Shown piece after piece: positions 24,331 to 32,660 of a DNA stretch of 34,936 bases; the stretch's first letter is position 1; each line of letters begins with the position of its first letter. A model generated the notes under the pieces. It did no database searches and had not been told where the DNA came from. It saw only the letters and a list, made by a program, of their open reading frames with translations. A program made the position numbers and the translations under genes. The stretch is from JAGOLU01 sp964542665 (GTDB taxonomy: Bacteria > Patescibacteriota > Microgenomatia > UBA1406 > GWC2-37-13), in NCBI GenBank assembly GCA_964542665.1, contig CAZIUF010000009.1, positions 1-34,936 on the forward strand, in the 5' to 3' direction.

Positions 24331-26676
24331 ATGGACTGGTTACAATCTTTTTTATCTTGGTATATCTACGTATTCCTTGTTGGAATAGTGTTTTATCCAC
24401 TCACCAGGAAGATATTCTCCCATACAGTCGATGGAGGATATGCATTTTCCAAGATCGTGGGCATCTTGGTGGTGAGCTATGTCGTACTCGTCATCGGAGT
24501 GCTTCGCATAGCGCCATTTAGCCGCGAAGTGATTTTTGGCATACTCTTATTTGTCGCGTTTGTATCGTATCGAAGAGTAATAAAGGGTAATGTGTTCGAG
24601 CAAATAGAAAAACACTCATCTGTGATTAACTGGATCGTCGTAGAGGAGCTTCTCTTTTTCCTAGGACTACTCGCGTGGACCATCGTCAGAGGTCAAGAAC
24701 CATCGATCCATGGACTCGAAAAATTCATGGACTTTGGATTTATGCAGTCTATCGGTCGATCCGTCTATTTCCCTCCGCTCGATATGTGGTATAGCGCAGA
24801 TCTATCCTCGCCCAACGGATTTCCTATCAACTACTACTATTTTGGTCATCTCACCGGAGCAGTGCTAATCAAGCTGACTGACGTGTATCCTGCTATCGGT
24901 TACAACCTCATCCTTGCCAATATTCTCGGACTATCGATGTCTGCGGTGTTCTCGATCATCGTGAACATGATCACTTTTGCCGAAGCACAGATGGGTAATA
25001 AACTCAAAACGAGTATGAAAAAACTGGTGATGTATGGAGTGTTGGGGGCATATGTACTCAATCTTGCGGGTAACTCCCATACGCTTTATCTTTTTACCAA
25101 AGGATACCCAAATGAGTCGCCACTTCCTCCCTGGGATGCAAAGGTAGTCGCAGATATCCCGAAACTTGCATCAAGCGCCGCCAATAGATTTCCCGATGTG
25201 TTGATGGGGCTACAAGAGTATTCGAAATATTGGTATCCCAATGCGACGAGATTCATCCCGTACACCATCCATGAGTTCCCTTCATATTCATATATAGTTG
25301 CTGATCTGCATGGACATGTGTTTGATATTCCGTTTGTTCTGCTCAATCTTGCAGTCATCCTTTTGGTTGTCGTCCCCATCATTGCGAAACGACATTTTGG
25401 ATTTGAACCAGAAGACACGATGAAATCAAACAGCAAAGCGAAAAATATTGAACCGACAGAGACACAGCTCCAAAAATGGTGGAGAAAATGCAAAACTGCT
25501 CATATCCCACTGACTATTTTCTTTGGGTTTATGGGAGCAGTGCACTACATGACCAATGCATTTGATGGGCCGATTTATATGCTCCTTGCCATCGCGATAC
25601 TTTTCCTACTTCATCGCTTTTCACGGACTTTCTGGTTAAATGTGGCGATATTGGCTGTCGCCTTCTTTTATTTCGCTGCTCCGTTTACCCTCTTTTTCAA
25701 ACCATTCGTTTCTGGCCTTGGGGTAAATTGTGGATATCCACTCATCCAGTCTATAGCCAAAGGAATCACGCCATACAAAATAGGCCCATTGATCTTTGAA
25801 AAAGGTAACTGCCAAGTCTCAGCACTCTATCAGCTCCTCATCCTTTGGGGACATTTTTGGATACACGCTGTGTTGCTCAGCATCACGCTCTGGTATCTGC
25901 GACGCGTGAAGCACTTCACTCCAGTAACTGCAACGAGTATCGTCGTGATGGTGCTTTTTGTCTTTGGGACGGGACTCATCACTATACCCGAGTTTTTCTA
26001 CATCAAAGATATTTACCCGACTCATTTCCGAGCAAATACGATGTTTAAGATGGGATATCAGGCATACCTCATGATGTCGATCGGAAGTATTTATGCCATC
26101 TGGCGCATGCGACATGTGCATATCAGATGGTTCCGTATATTGTCCCGCGTTCTCTCGGGATTTTTCGTGGTGTTGGTGCTCATCTATATGCGATTCGGGA
26201 TCGTTGCGTATTATGGAAATCTTGATAAACCGGTAAAGCTCGATGGTATAGCCTGGCTCAAGGATCAGTATCCCGAAACGCACGAAGTGGTGGAATACTT
26301 CAATACTCAAATCAAAGGACAGCCTGTCATCCTCGAAGCTCAAGGTGACAGCTACACCGACTACGATGTCATATCCGCCTACACCGGTCTGCCAACAGTC
26401 GCGGGGTGGTGGGTCCATCAGTGGCTCTGGCGGGGGACATCAGATATCGTGGGCAAGCGTATCCCCGATATTGAGCAGATGTATCGCTCAACAGATCTAG
26501 ATCTGACTCGGACACTTTTACGTAAATATAAAGTGAGTTACGTGATCATATCCGAGCTTGAAAGAAAGAAATATGAGTCAGGCGACCTCAAGATCGACGA
26601 GGAGAAGTTTAAAACGCTTGGTCGTGAAGTCTTCCGGAGTACCAATGCAAAGGCTATCGTGTATAAGATAAACTGA
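24331..26676 (+). CDS. DUF2298 (Chlor_Arch_YYY) polytopic membrane protein (781 aa)
   Basis: I chose the ATG at 24331 rather than the TTG at 24250, because 24331 starts directly before the first membrane segment (MDWLQSFLSWYIYVFLVGIV). The protein has a dozen or so hydrophobic segments and the family's conserved loops: the NYYYFGHL motif, the HEFPSYSYIVADLHGHVFD loop, the Asn/Asp-rich AVHYMTNAFDGPIY, and RANTMFKMGYQAY. The C-terminal soluble part includes LEAQGDSYTDY and GLPTVAGWWVHQWLW. DUF2298 proteins occur in Chloroflexi, archaea and Patescibacteria; the many-helix plan resembles GT-C glycosyltransferases, but the reaction is not established. It diverges from valS and ends seven bases from the convergent small anchored protein. 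Confidence 0.85.
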   Translation: MDWLQSFLSWYIYVFLVGIVFYPLTRKIFSHTVDGGYAFSKIVGILVVSYVVLVIGVLRIAPFSREVIFGILLFVAFVSYRRVIKGNVFEQIEKHSSVINWIVVEELLFFLGLLAWTIVRGQEPSIHGLEKFMDFGFMQSIGRSVYFPPLDMWYSADLSSPNGFPINYYYFGHLTGAVLIKLTDVYPAIGYNLILANILGLSMSAVFSIIVNMITFAEAQMGNKLKTSMKKLVMYGVLGAYVLNLAGNSHTLYLFTKGYPNESPLPPWDAKVVADIPKLASSAANRFPDVLMGLQEYSKYWYPNATRFIPYTIHEFPSYSYIVADLHGHVFDIPFVLLNLAVILLVVVPIIAKRHFGFEPEDTMKSNSKAKNIEPTETQLQKWWRKCKTAHIPLTIFFGFMGAVHYMTNAFDGPIYMLLAIAILFLLHRFSRTFWLNVAILAVAFFYFAAPFTLFFKPFVSGLGVNCGYPLIQSIAKGITPYKIGPLIFEKGNCQVSALYQLLILWGHFWIHAVLLSITLWYLRRVKHFTPVTATSIVVMVLFVFGTGLITIPEFFYIKDIYPTHFRANTMFKMGYQAYLMMSIGSIYAIWRMRHVHIRWFRILSRVLSGFFVVLVLIYMRFGIVAYYGNLDKPVKLDGIAWLKDQYPETHEVVEYFNTQIKGQPVILEAQGDSYTDYDVISAYTGLPTVAGWWVHQWLWRGTSDIVGKRIPDIEQMYRSTDLDLTRTLLRKYKVSYVIISELERKKYESGDLKIDEEKFKTLGREVFRSTNAKAIVYKIN

Positions 26677-26683
26677 TGCCCGA

Positions 26684-27163
26684 CTAACGATAAGTGACTT
26701 TAAGCTTCGCGATTGCTTGGTCAGTGAGGCCAAGTGACTTGAACCATTCATTTACTTCATTTTTCACATCTTCTTCAACTACCTTTGAAACTGTTATTGC
26801 AAAGTAGCCCCCGTGTTCATCGACAAAATCGGTAACAACGATGATTTTGTCAGTGGTATATGGTGTATTTTTTGCAACGACGATATCTGGTCTATTTATC
26901 ATCTCTTCTTTCTGAAGTTTGTCATGAAGCTGTGCGTCAAATGTATCAACTTGTTGGCCTGTGGGTAGGGTCTCGAATATCAGCGTAGACGTGATCTGAG
27001 GATCGACTGTCGGGATGGGCGCATCTGTAGGGGCAAGAGTCGGAATGACAAGAACTACAGGTGTTTGGTCGGGCGTTGATGGCCTGTTAAGATATAAGAA
27101 GACCAACATCAACACAACAAACAGGAGTATTCCGACCACAAGAATTATTTTTTGTTTACTCAT
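26684..27163 (-). CDS. Hypothetical single-pass anchored protein (159 aa)
   Basis: After a basic N-terminus (MSKQK) comes one membrane segment (residues about 6-24, ILVVGILLFVVLMLVFLYL), a Pro/Thr linker (about 27-55) and a small alpha/beta domain outside the cell. I recognise no family. It lies 18 bases downstream of the SLT-CHAP hydrolase gene on the same strand and could share its transcript, yet a TATTAT box ends six bases before its own ATG, arguing for an additional leaderless start. A surface-exposed companion of the hydrolase is possible. Confidence 0.7.
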   Translation of the reverse strand: MSKQKIILVVGILLFVVLMLVFLYLNRPSTPDQTPVVLVIPTLAPTDAPIPTVDPQITSTLIFETLPTGQQVDTFDAQLHDKLQKEEMINRPDIVVAKNTPYTTDKIIVVTDFVDEHGGYFAITVSKVVEEDVKNEVNEWFKSLGLTDQAIAKLKVTYR

Positions 27164-27169
27164 GCTTTA

Positions 27170-27198
27170 ATAATAACTCATTTATCGCTTACGTAACC
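27170..27198 (-). promoter_or_regulatory. Possible promoter of the 159-aa gene, leaderless
   Basis: GGTTAC (27193-27198) and TATTAT (27170-27175) on the minus strand are 17 bases apart, and the -10 box ends six bases before the ATG at 27163. The -35 match is weak and lies inside the end of the upstream gene. Confidence 0.4.
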
Positions 27199-28756
27199 AT
27201 CCCGCTACATTATTTGTGATGGCAACTGGTCGCATATTGACTCTCCCCGGTGAATAGTTTGCTTCAGCAACTTCAATATTAGTTGAATTAAATACTTGTG
27301 AGATATATGCGATGTGCCCATAGTAGCTTCCGCCACAGACTGGAACGCCGTTCACTATGTCCTGCCAAATGATCAAGTCACCTGCAAGTGGAGGACCACT
27401 TGTCCGGGAGATGAATTTGTAGGTGTGACTGTCTCTAGCTTGAGCGCATGCATTGCCACGCTGTTGTGGATCGACCCCATTCAACTCTACGGCTGAGGCA
27501 AAAGCAAACCCGACACACTGGAGATAGGTATATGAGCGGGCAGAACTTTTTATCAGAGATTTTGGTATTTGGCTAAGATTTGTATTATCGATGCAGTTGG
27601 CATTCGAGCTCGTGACCTGTCCGCCAGCACACTTTGATTTAATATCATTGACCATAACCTGGGCATTTAAATTCTGACTTGTACATGGGTTACCCTGTTC
27701 ATCAACAGGACCTCCTTGACTGCACAGTGATGGTTCAGTTTTTGGCTGAACACTGATTTTTTGTTGCAATGCCTTGATAAACGTCATTGCGCCAATATTT
27801 CGATATAGGGTAGGAGAAGTGCATTTGCGACCATCTTCACAATAAATCACAAACATTTCTGCATGACGCTCATCGAAACATGCAAATGGGTAGAGATGAT
27901 CCTCAAATAAGAACTTTGGTCCGCATCCGGTATACAGCCCTCCAGTCTCGGGCTTTGGAGTATTTCCAATGCACTGGGTGTTACCGGGACCGTTATAGAG
28001 CGCAAATGCTGCGGAGATAAGCTCAAACTCACTTGCACCTGGTCGAGTTATATTTCTTGCATACGACAATTTTTCTTTAAAGTGTTCAGCAGCGTAGAGC
28101 GCGGAGTTAAGTAAAGAACTAAATCCACAACCAGATCCGATAGGAATCGTAAACTTAGCCTTTCCTGCACTTTGAGTTGTACAGATATTACGTATGTCTG
28201 GCTCTACTTCCCCTATAGTTCGTCCACTTACCAAAGATCCTCTGGGATTGAAGCTGCCCCCCGTTTCAACGTTGTGCAAAGCAGCGATTACCTCCCAGGG
28301 AAGACCGGACTGATTTGCTGCCTCTTTGTAAATAGCGATGCTATCGGAATGCGAGAGGGCATTGGAAACAGCTCTATTTGCTTTGGTCTGACATAGAGAT
28401 GGGAGAGGATCATTCATCTCGGCTGGGATCAGGCCAGAGGTGATCTCGATATTTATACTGAGCTCGTCGTTGGTTTGTAGACCAGGATTGTCTATCACTG
28501 ACCCATCTTCTCCATTACAAATAGGGACAGGGGGGGTACGGCCGTTGTCGATGGTATAGCTGCCTACAACACATCCATTCTCATCTATAGGAACTTTGGG
28601 TTTATTTGAAAAGATAATATCAAGGATGGCCTTTAATACAGGATTAGCTTTTTCTGCCCGAACGACAGGGGCTGTTGTGGTAGAAAGAAAACAAACCAAA
28701 ATGCCAATCATGATGGCTCGCACAACGCATTTGACAAGTGATACAAAAGTATTCAT
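27182..28756 (-). CDS. Secreted SLT-like and CHAP peptidoglycan hydrolase (524 aa)
   Basis: Residues 1-34 are a signal peptide (AIMIGILVCFLSTTTAPVVRA). A lysozyme-like SLT domain spans about 135-275: SGLPWEVIAALHNVETGGSF places the probable catalytic Glu near 167, and FALYNGPGNTQC fits the later family motif. After a Cys-containing linker, a CHAP domain occupies about 400-524, with the catalytic Cys near 413 (YLQCVGFAFA) and His near 481 (YYGHIAYI). The combination should cut glycan strands and peptide stems. Many cysteine pairs suggest a disulfide-stabilised surface protein. Similar two-domain enzymes serve as VirB1-like wall openers for type IV secretion in Gram-positive conjugation. It is divergent from the Clp ATPase gene, only 12 bases away. 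Confidence 0.85.
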   Translation of the reverse strand: MNTFVSLVKCVVRAIMIGILVCFLSTTTAPVVRAEKANPVLKAILDIIFSNKPKVPIDENGCVVGSYTIDNGRTPPVPICNGEDGSVIDNPGLQTNDELSINIEITSGLIPAEMNDPLPSLCQTKANRAVSNALSHSDSIAIYKEAANQSGLPWEVIAALHNVETGGSFNPRGSLVSGRTIGEVEPDIRNICTTQSAGKAKFTIPIGSGCGFSSLLNSALYAAEHFKEKLSYARNITRPGASEFELISAAFALYNGPGNTQCIGNTPKPETGGLYTGCGPKFLFEDHLYPFACFDERHAEMFVIYCEDGRKCTSPTLYRNIGAMTFIKALQQKISVQPKTEPSLCSQGGPVDEQGNPCTSQNLNAQVMVNDIKSKCAGGQVTSSNANCIDNTNLSQIPKSLIKSSARSYTYLQCVGFAFASAVELNGVDPQQRGNACAQARDSHTYKFISRTSGPPLAGDLIIWQDIVNGVPVCGGSYYGHIAYISQVFNSTNIEVAEANYSPGRVNMRPVAITNNVAGWLRKR

Positions 28757-28759
28757 AAT
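28731..28759 (+). promoter_or_regulatory. Promoter of the Clp ATPase gene, near-leaderless
   Basis: A perfect TTGACA (28731-28736) is followed after 17 bases by CATAAT (28754-28759), nine bases before the ATG at 28769. The leader would be about two or three bases. The -10 box contains the start codon of the divergent gene (CAT at 28754-28756), and the -35 lies inside that gene. Confidence 0.7.
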
Positions 28760-28765
28760 AGCTAC

Positions 28766-28771
28766 ATTATG
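28766..28771 (-). promoter_or_regulatory. -10 box of the SLT-CHAP gene, overlapping the opposing start codon
   Basis: On the minus strand CATAAT (28766-28771) ends nine bases before the ATG at 28756. Its bases include the ATG of the Clp gene (28769-28771). The interval 28754-28771, CATAATAGCTACATTATG, is a near-palindrome. No clear -35 is visible; a run of T stands at the right distance. Confidence 0.5.
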
Positions 28772-31700
28772 CCGATGCTTGATTTTATAAAAAATCCAAC
28801 TCCCAAGTCAAATCCAATCGCGCCATTGACACCCGCAACCAATCCTGTTCCACAATACGTGGTGCCTGTAAAGACTCAAAATGTACCTCAGGACGATGCT
28901 AAAAAAAAAGTCGATCAGGCTGAGATTGCACGTCAGGCATATGTTGCGAGCCTCCTCAAGACGAATCAATCTGTCGTTGCAACCCAACCAGTTTCTCAAG
29001 ATACACCAATCAGCATAGCAGATAAGCCAGTGATCAATGGCCAACCAAATAGCTCGTCGTCGCCTCAGTCGAGTCAACAGCCATCTCAAAGCAACCCGTT
29101 AAATACTGCTCCAGCTGTGCCAGCTCAGAGCGTGAGCGAAAACACGACGATCTCAGGTGCTCCAGTAGAAGTCTCTAAACAGGCTTTACTTGACCTCATG
29201 ACTCATCTCACTGCGCGATCCAATAAGTGTATTGCACTCGCACAGGCAAAGGCAAAAGACCTCCAATGTAACGAAGTTGATAGTGAGCATATGCTTGTCG
29301 GACTTTTGTCTGATAGTGCCGTATATAAAATGCTGACCGATCTTCAAGTGCAAACAGCTCAGATCGAGGCGGAGCTCACCCCCATCTACAAGCGATCGGA
29401 GAAACCGACCATCCCTCAACTCTCAGCTCGACTCAAACATATACTGAGTGCGGCACATGCTGATGTGCGCAAAGTCGGTCTCGAGTTCATCGCTCCTGAG
29501 CATATATTACTTGCACTACTCCAGGATGGCGAGGGCGCAGCTGCACGTATTCTGACTAAACTCGGACTCAATGCTGGAGATTTATCAAAAAAGGTATACC
29601 CTGATACGCCTCCAGGAGGCGTTGCAAATGCACTCGGAAAGTCTGGCGCAGGAACAAACCCCAATGACCCACAAGCAACGTCCAAGAGTGCACTTGCTGA
29701 GTACACGATCGACCTCACCGCTAAAGCGCTAAAAGGCGAGTTCGATCCGGTAGTTGAACGCTCAAGTGAGATAGAGAGAGTTGTCCACGTCCTTTCGCGT
29801 CGAACCAAAAATAACCCAGCACTCATTGGTGAGCCTGGTGTCGGGAAGACTGCCATAGTAGAAGGTCTCGCACAACAAATCGTATCGGGGCAAGTACCAT
29901 CGGTGTTGATTGGTAAAAAGCTTCTACAGCTTGATTTGATGGCGGTCTTGGCGGGAGCTTCACACCGCGGAGAATTTGAACAACGTATGAAAGATATCAT
30001 CGATGAAGTCGTAGCATCCAACAATCAAATCATCATGTTTATTGACGAAATGCACACGATTGTAGGCGCTGGAGCAGGCGAAGGTAGTGGTGATGCAGCA
30101 AATTTCTTGAAACCTGCACTTGCCCGTGGTGACATGCAACTCATCGGAGCCACAACAATCACCGAATATCGCAAATACATCGAGAAAGATCCTGCACTCG
30201 AACGGAGATTCCAGACGGTTCAGGTCGATGAGCCAACAGAAGAAGCAGCAATCAAGATGATTATGGCAACAAAGGGAAAATACGAGACCTTTCATAAGGT
30301 CCAGATCCCGGATGATGCAATAGAGGCTGCTGTAAAACTGTCAAAAAGATATGTTGGCGATAGATTTCTTCCAGATAAGGCAATCGACCTCATCGATGAG
30401 GCAGCTTCTGCCGTACGTCTTCCGCTCATGTCACTACCTGAGGAGATCAAGTCATTGCAAACAAGATTGGCTCAGTGGGAAGGTGAAAAAAACACAGCTA
30501 CAACAAAAGGTGACTCAGTCAGAGTCAAAGTCCTCACAAACAAAATTGCGGCAGTTACGCCTCAGTTGATCGAAAAACAAAGCGAATATGATCGTAAAAA
30601 AATACAATCAGTGAGCGAAGTGACAGAGGATATCGTCAAAGATATCATATCGAGATGGACCGGAGTACCTGTATCCAAGATGTCTAGTGGTGAATCTACG
30701 AAGTTGACACAACTGGAAAAAACCATGCACCTCCGGATGATTGGTCAAGAAAGAGCGGTCAAAGCAGTAGCCGCAGCGGTACGACGTGGACGAGCTGGAC
30801 TCAAGTCCAATGCTCGCCCGATTGGAAGCTTTATTTTCCTCGGACCTTCTGGAACGGGTAAAACTGAACTGGCAAAAACTTTGGCTGAAGTCCTATTTGG
30901 TCTCGATGATGCAATGGTCAGATTTGACATGACGGAGTTCATGGAGAAGCATGAGGTTGCAAAGCTCTTAGGACCACCTCCCGGGTATGTTGGTTACGAA
31001 GAAGGAGGCAAACTCACCGAAGCCGTCCGTCGCAAGCCATATTCTGTCGTCCTGTTTGATGAGATTGAGAAAGCCCATCCTGATATTTTCAACATTCTAC
31101 TTCAGGTACTTGATGATGGTCGTCTCACGGATAACAAAGGTAGAACTATTTCATTTAAAAATACCGTAGTCATCTGTACTTCAAACATTGGAAGTGTGAT
31201 GATTCAGGACCAACTACTCAAGAAAGCGGCCACTCAAAATGATACACAAGAGCCTGCAGCTGTGGAGCTAGAAGTTAAAGCAGGATCGCAAGATGTAAAA
31301 CGGGTAGCTGAGGTGGATCAGCTCAACACTGAGTATACCGATATGAAGCCGGAGAACATCGATATCTCGATGAGAGGACAAAAGGCCGACCTGAATGAAA
31401 CAGAGCTTCCAATTGGACATCAATTTTTGGATGAACTGGATGGAGATGTATCTGCCAAAGACTACGCAATGCTAAAGGAGATGGTCATGGGTGAGTTACG
31501 CAAGTTTTTCCGCCCAGAACTCATCAATCGCTTCGATGAAGTAGTTGTCTTTGAACCTCTTCAGTTTAAACATATGGAAAAGATCGTAGAGCTGCAACTT
31601 AAAACGCTCTCGAAGTTACTAGAAGAACAAAATCTTGGCTTAACCGTCACTGATAAGGCAAAAGAACAGATAGTTATCGCTGGTTTTGACCCTGTGTATG

Positions 31701-32116
31701 GTGCTCGACCACTGCGACGGGCCATCCAACGATTGCTTGAGAACCCAATCTCCGAGATGATCATCACAAAAGGTTTGATCGAAGGAGATATTGTGGTAAT
31801 TGATTATGTAGGCGACGATTTTACATTTACTGCGGAGAAGCCTAAACAAATCGTCCATGATTCTGATTCATTAAAAAATAATCAGATGAGAATGATGGCA
31901 TACAAGTGTTCTTCCACAGGATATGAATTCACAACCGAGGTATCTGAGCATGCGACTGTAATATGCCCGGTCAACGTCAAAGAGAAAGTAGAAAGACTGA
32001 CTGGTATATCCAGCGAAGAAACACAATCACCGCCCATTGTCAATGTATCCAAGATGCACAGTCAGCCAGAAATTGTGGTGTCTAACCCAAGTGGAAATTA
32101 TTATCAAACAGCCTAA
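28769..32116 (+). CDS. ClpC/ClpB-type AAA+ unfoldase with unusual extensions (1115 aa)
   Basis: Two AAA+ modules are present. D1 has Walker A GEPGVGKT (about 354-361) and Walker B IMFIDEMH (about 421). D2 has Walker A GPSGTGKT (about 692) and Walker B VVLFDEIEKAH (about 760). The middle domain is short, as in ClpC rather than ClpB. A double Clp-N repeat occupies about 140-290 (VDSEHMLVGLLSD and APEHILLALLQD). Three parts are odd: residues 1-130 are Pro/Gln/Ser-rich and probably disordered; an acidic insertion of about 75 residues breaks D2 after SNIGSVMIQD (about 815-890); and about 85 extra residues follow the usual C-terminus, including KCSSTGYEF and ATVICPVN, which look like a zinc ribbon with half its cysteines lost. 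Family members unfold proteins for ClpP or disaggregate them. It is followed after six bases by a VirB2-like gene. Confidence 0.9.
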   Translation: MPMLDFIKNPTPKSNPIAPLTPATNPVPQYVVPVKTQNVPQDDAKKKVDQAEIARQAYVASLLKTNQSVVATQPVSQDTPISIADKPVINGQPNSSSSPQSSQQPSQSNPLNTAPAVPAQSVSENTTISGAPVEVSKQALLDLMTHLTARSNKCIALAQAKAKDLQCNEVDSEHMLVGLLSDSAVYKMLTDLQVQTAQIEAELTPIYKRSEKPTIPQLSARLKHILSAAHADVRKVGLEFIAPEHILLALLQDGEGAAARILTKLGLNAGDLSKKVYPDTPPGGVANALGKSGAGTNPNDPQATSKSALAEYTIDLTAKALKGEFDPVVERSSEIERVVHVLSRRTKNNPALIGEPGVGKTAIVEGLAQQIVSGQVPSVLIGKKLLQLDLMAVLAGASHRGEFEQRMKDIIDEVVASNNQIIMFIDEMHTIVGAGAGEGSGDAANFLKPALARGDMQLIGATTITEYRKYIEKDPALERRFQTVQVDEPTEEAAIKMIMATKGKYETFHKVQIPDDAIEAAVKLSKRYVGDRFLPDKAIDLIDEAASAVRLPLMSLPEEIKSLQTRLAQWEGEKNTATTKGDSVRVKVLTNKIAAVTPQLIEKQSEYDRKKIQSVSEVTEDIVKDIISRWTGVPVSKMSSGESTKLTQLEKTMHLRMIGQERAVKAVAAAVRRGRAGLKSNARPIGSFIFLGPSGTGKTELAKTLAEVLFGLDDAMVRFDMTEFMEKHEVAKLLGPPPGYVGYEEGGKLTEAVRRKPYSVVLFDEIEKAHPDIFNILLQVLDDGRLTDNKGRTISFKNTVVICTSNIGSVMIQDQLLKKAATQNDTQEPAAVELEVKAGSQDVKRVAEVDQLNTEYTDMKPENIDISMRGQKADLNETELPIGHQFLDELDGDVSAKDYAMLKEMVMGELRKFFRPELINRFDEVVVFEPLQFKHMEKIVELQLKTLSKLLEEQNLGLTVTDKAKEQIVIAGFDPVYGARPLRRAIQRLLENPISEMIITKGLIEGDIVVIDYVGDDFTFTAEKPKQIVHDSDSLKNNQMRMMAYKCSSTGYEFTTEVSEHATVICPVNVKEKVERLTGISSEETQSPPIVNVSKMHSQPEIVVSNPSGNYYQTA

Positions 32117-32122
32117 GTTTTC

Positions 32123-32536
32123 ATGCAACCTACACCAAATCTGATCGCCCAATGTATCAATATTGGGTCTGGACTCACACCTCCACCTGGGGGTATCTGT
32201 GCCTCAGGCATGACTCTACAGAACGGAAAGTGCTACTCGACTATCTGTGGACCTATTCCTACTGTCGCGGGAGCTCCAGTTGGTACTGATGGCCTCACAC
32301 TTGGTTGGCTTATCGGGGTTATTATGAATTATGTATACCCATTTGCAGGCATCTTACTTTTTTTTGTGATAGCATCGGCTGGATACGACTACATACTTTC
32401 ATCGGGAGAACCAGAAAAACTCAAAACCGCTCAATCAAAGATGCTCTATGCGCTCATTGGCATCATACTTCTGGTAGCCTCATACATGATTGTTCGGGTT
32501 GTAGGGGCAGTTATGGGACTTGATCTGCCATTTTAA
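32123..32536 (+). CDS. VirB2-like small two-helix membrane protein (137 aa)
   Basis: The first 55 residues are extracytoplasmic-looking, with four cysteines (positions 11, 27, 37, 42) and Gly/Pro-rich turns. Two hydrophobic helices follow (about 61-89, WLIGVIMNYVYPFAGILLFF, and about 107-131, LYALIGIILLVASYMIVRVVG), joined by a polar loop SSGEPEKLKTAQSKM. This is the plan of VirB2/TrbC-type pilins, and it matches the C-terminal end of the secreted protein at 13836-15143. No classical signal peptide is present. The gene begins six bases after the Clp ATPase stop, without a Shine-Dalgarno sequence, and is followed by an intrinsic terminator, so it forms a two-gene operon with the ATPase. Confidence 0.75.
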   Translation: MQPTPNLIAQCINIGSGLTPPPGGICASGMTLQNGKCYSTICGPIPTVAGAPVGTDGLTLGWLIGVIMNYVYPFAGILLFFVIASAGYDYILSSGEPEKLKTAQSKMLYALIGIILLVASYMIVRVVGAVMGLDLPF

Positions 32537-32618
32537 TCCATACCCAATATGGTATTGTGCCCTGTCTGTAATATGATAGGATATGGAGTATGTTGAGCTA
32601 GACTGAGATTGAAGCACA

Positions 32619-32638
32619 CCCCGAGAGGGGATTTTTTT
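32619..32638 (+). terminator. Intrinsic terminator after the VirB2-like gene
   Basis: CCCC-GAGA-GGGG is followed by A and seven T (32632-32638). The short all-GC stem, GNRA tetraloop and T-run make it the clearest terminator in the window. It separates the Clp/VirB2-like operon from the UMP kinase gene. Confidence 0.85.
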
Positions 32639-32660
32639 CGGCTTGTTCACATTCAAGAGT

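Noticed and set aside
24387..24396. DnaA-box-like TTATCCACT
   Set aside because: It is a single 8/9 match inside the DUF2298 coding region; no cluster of boxes or A/T-rich unwinding element is present.
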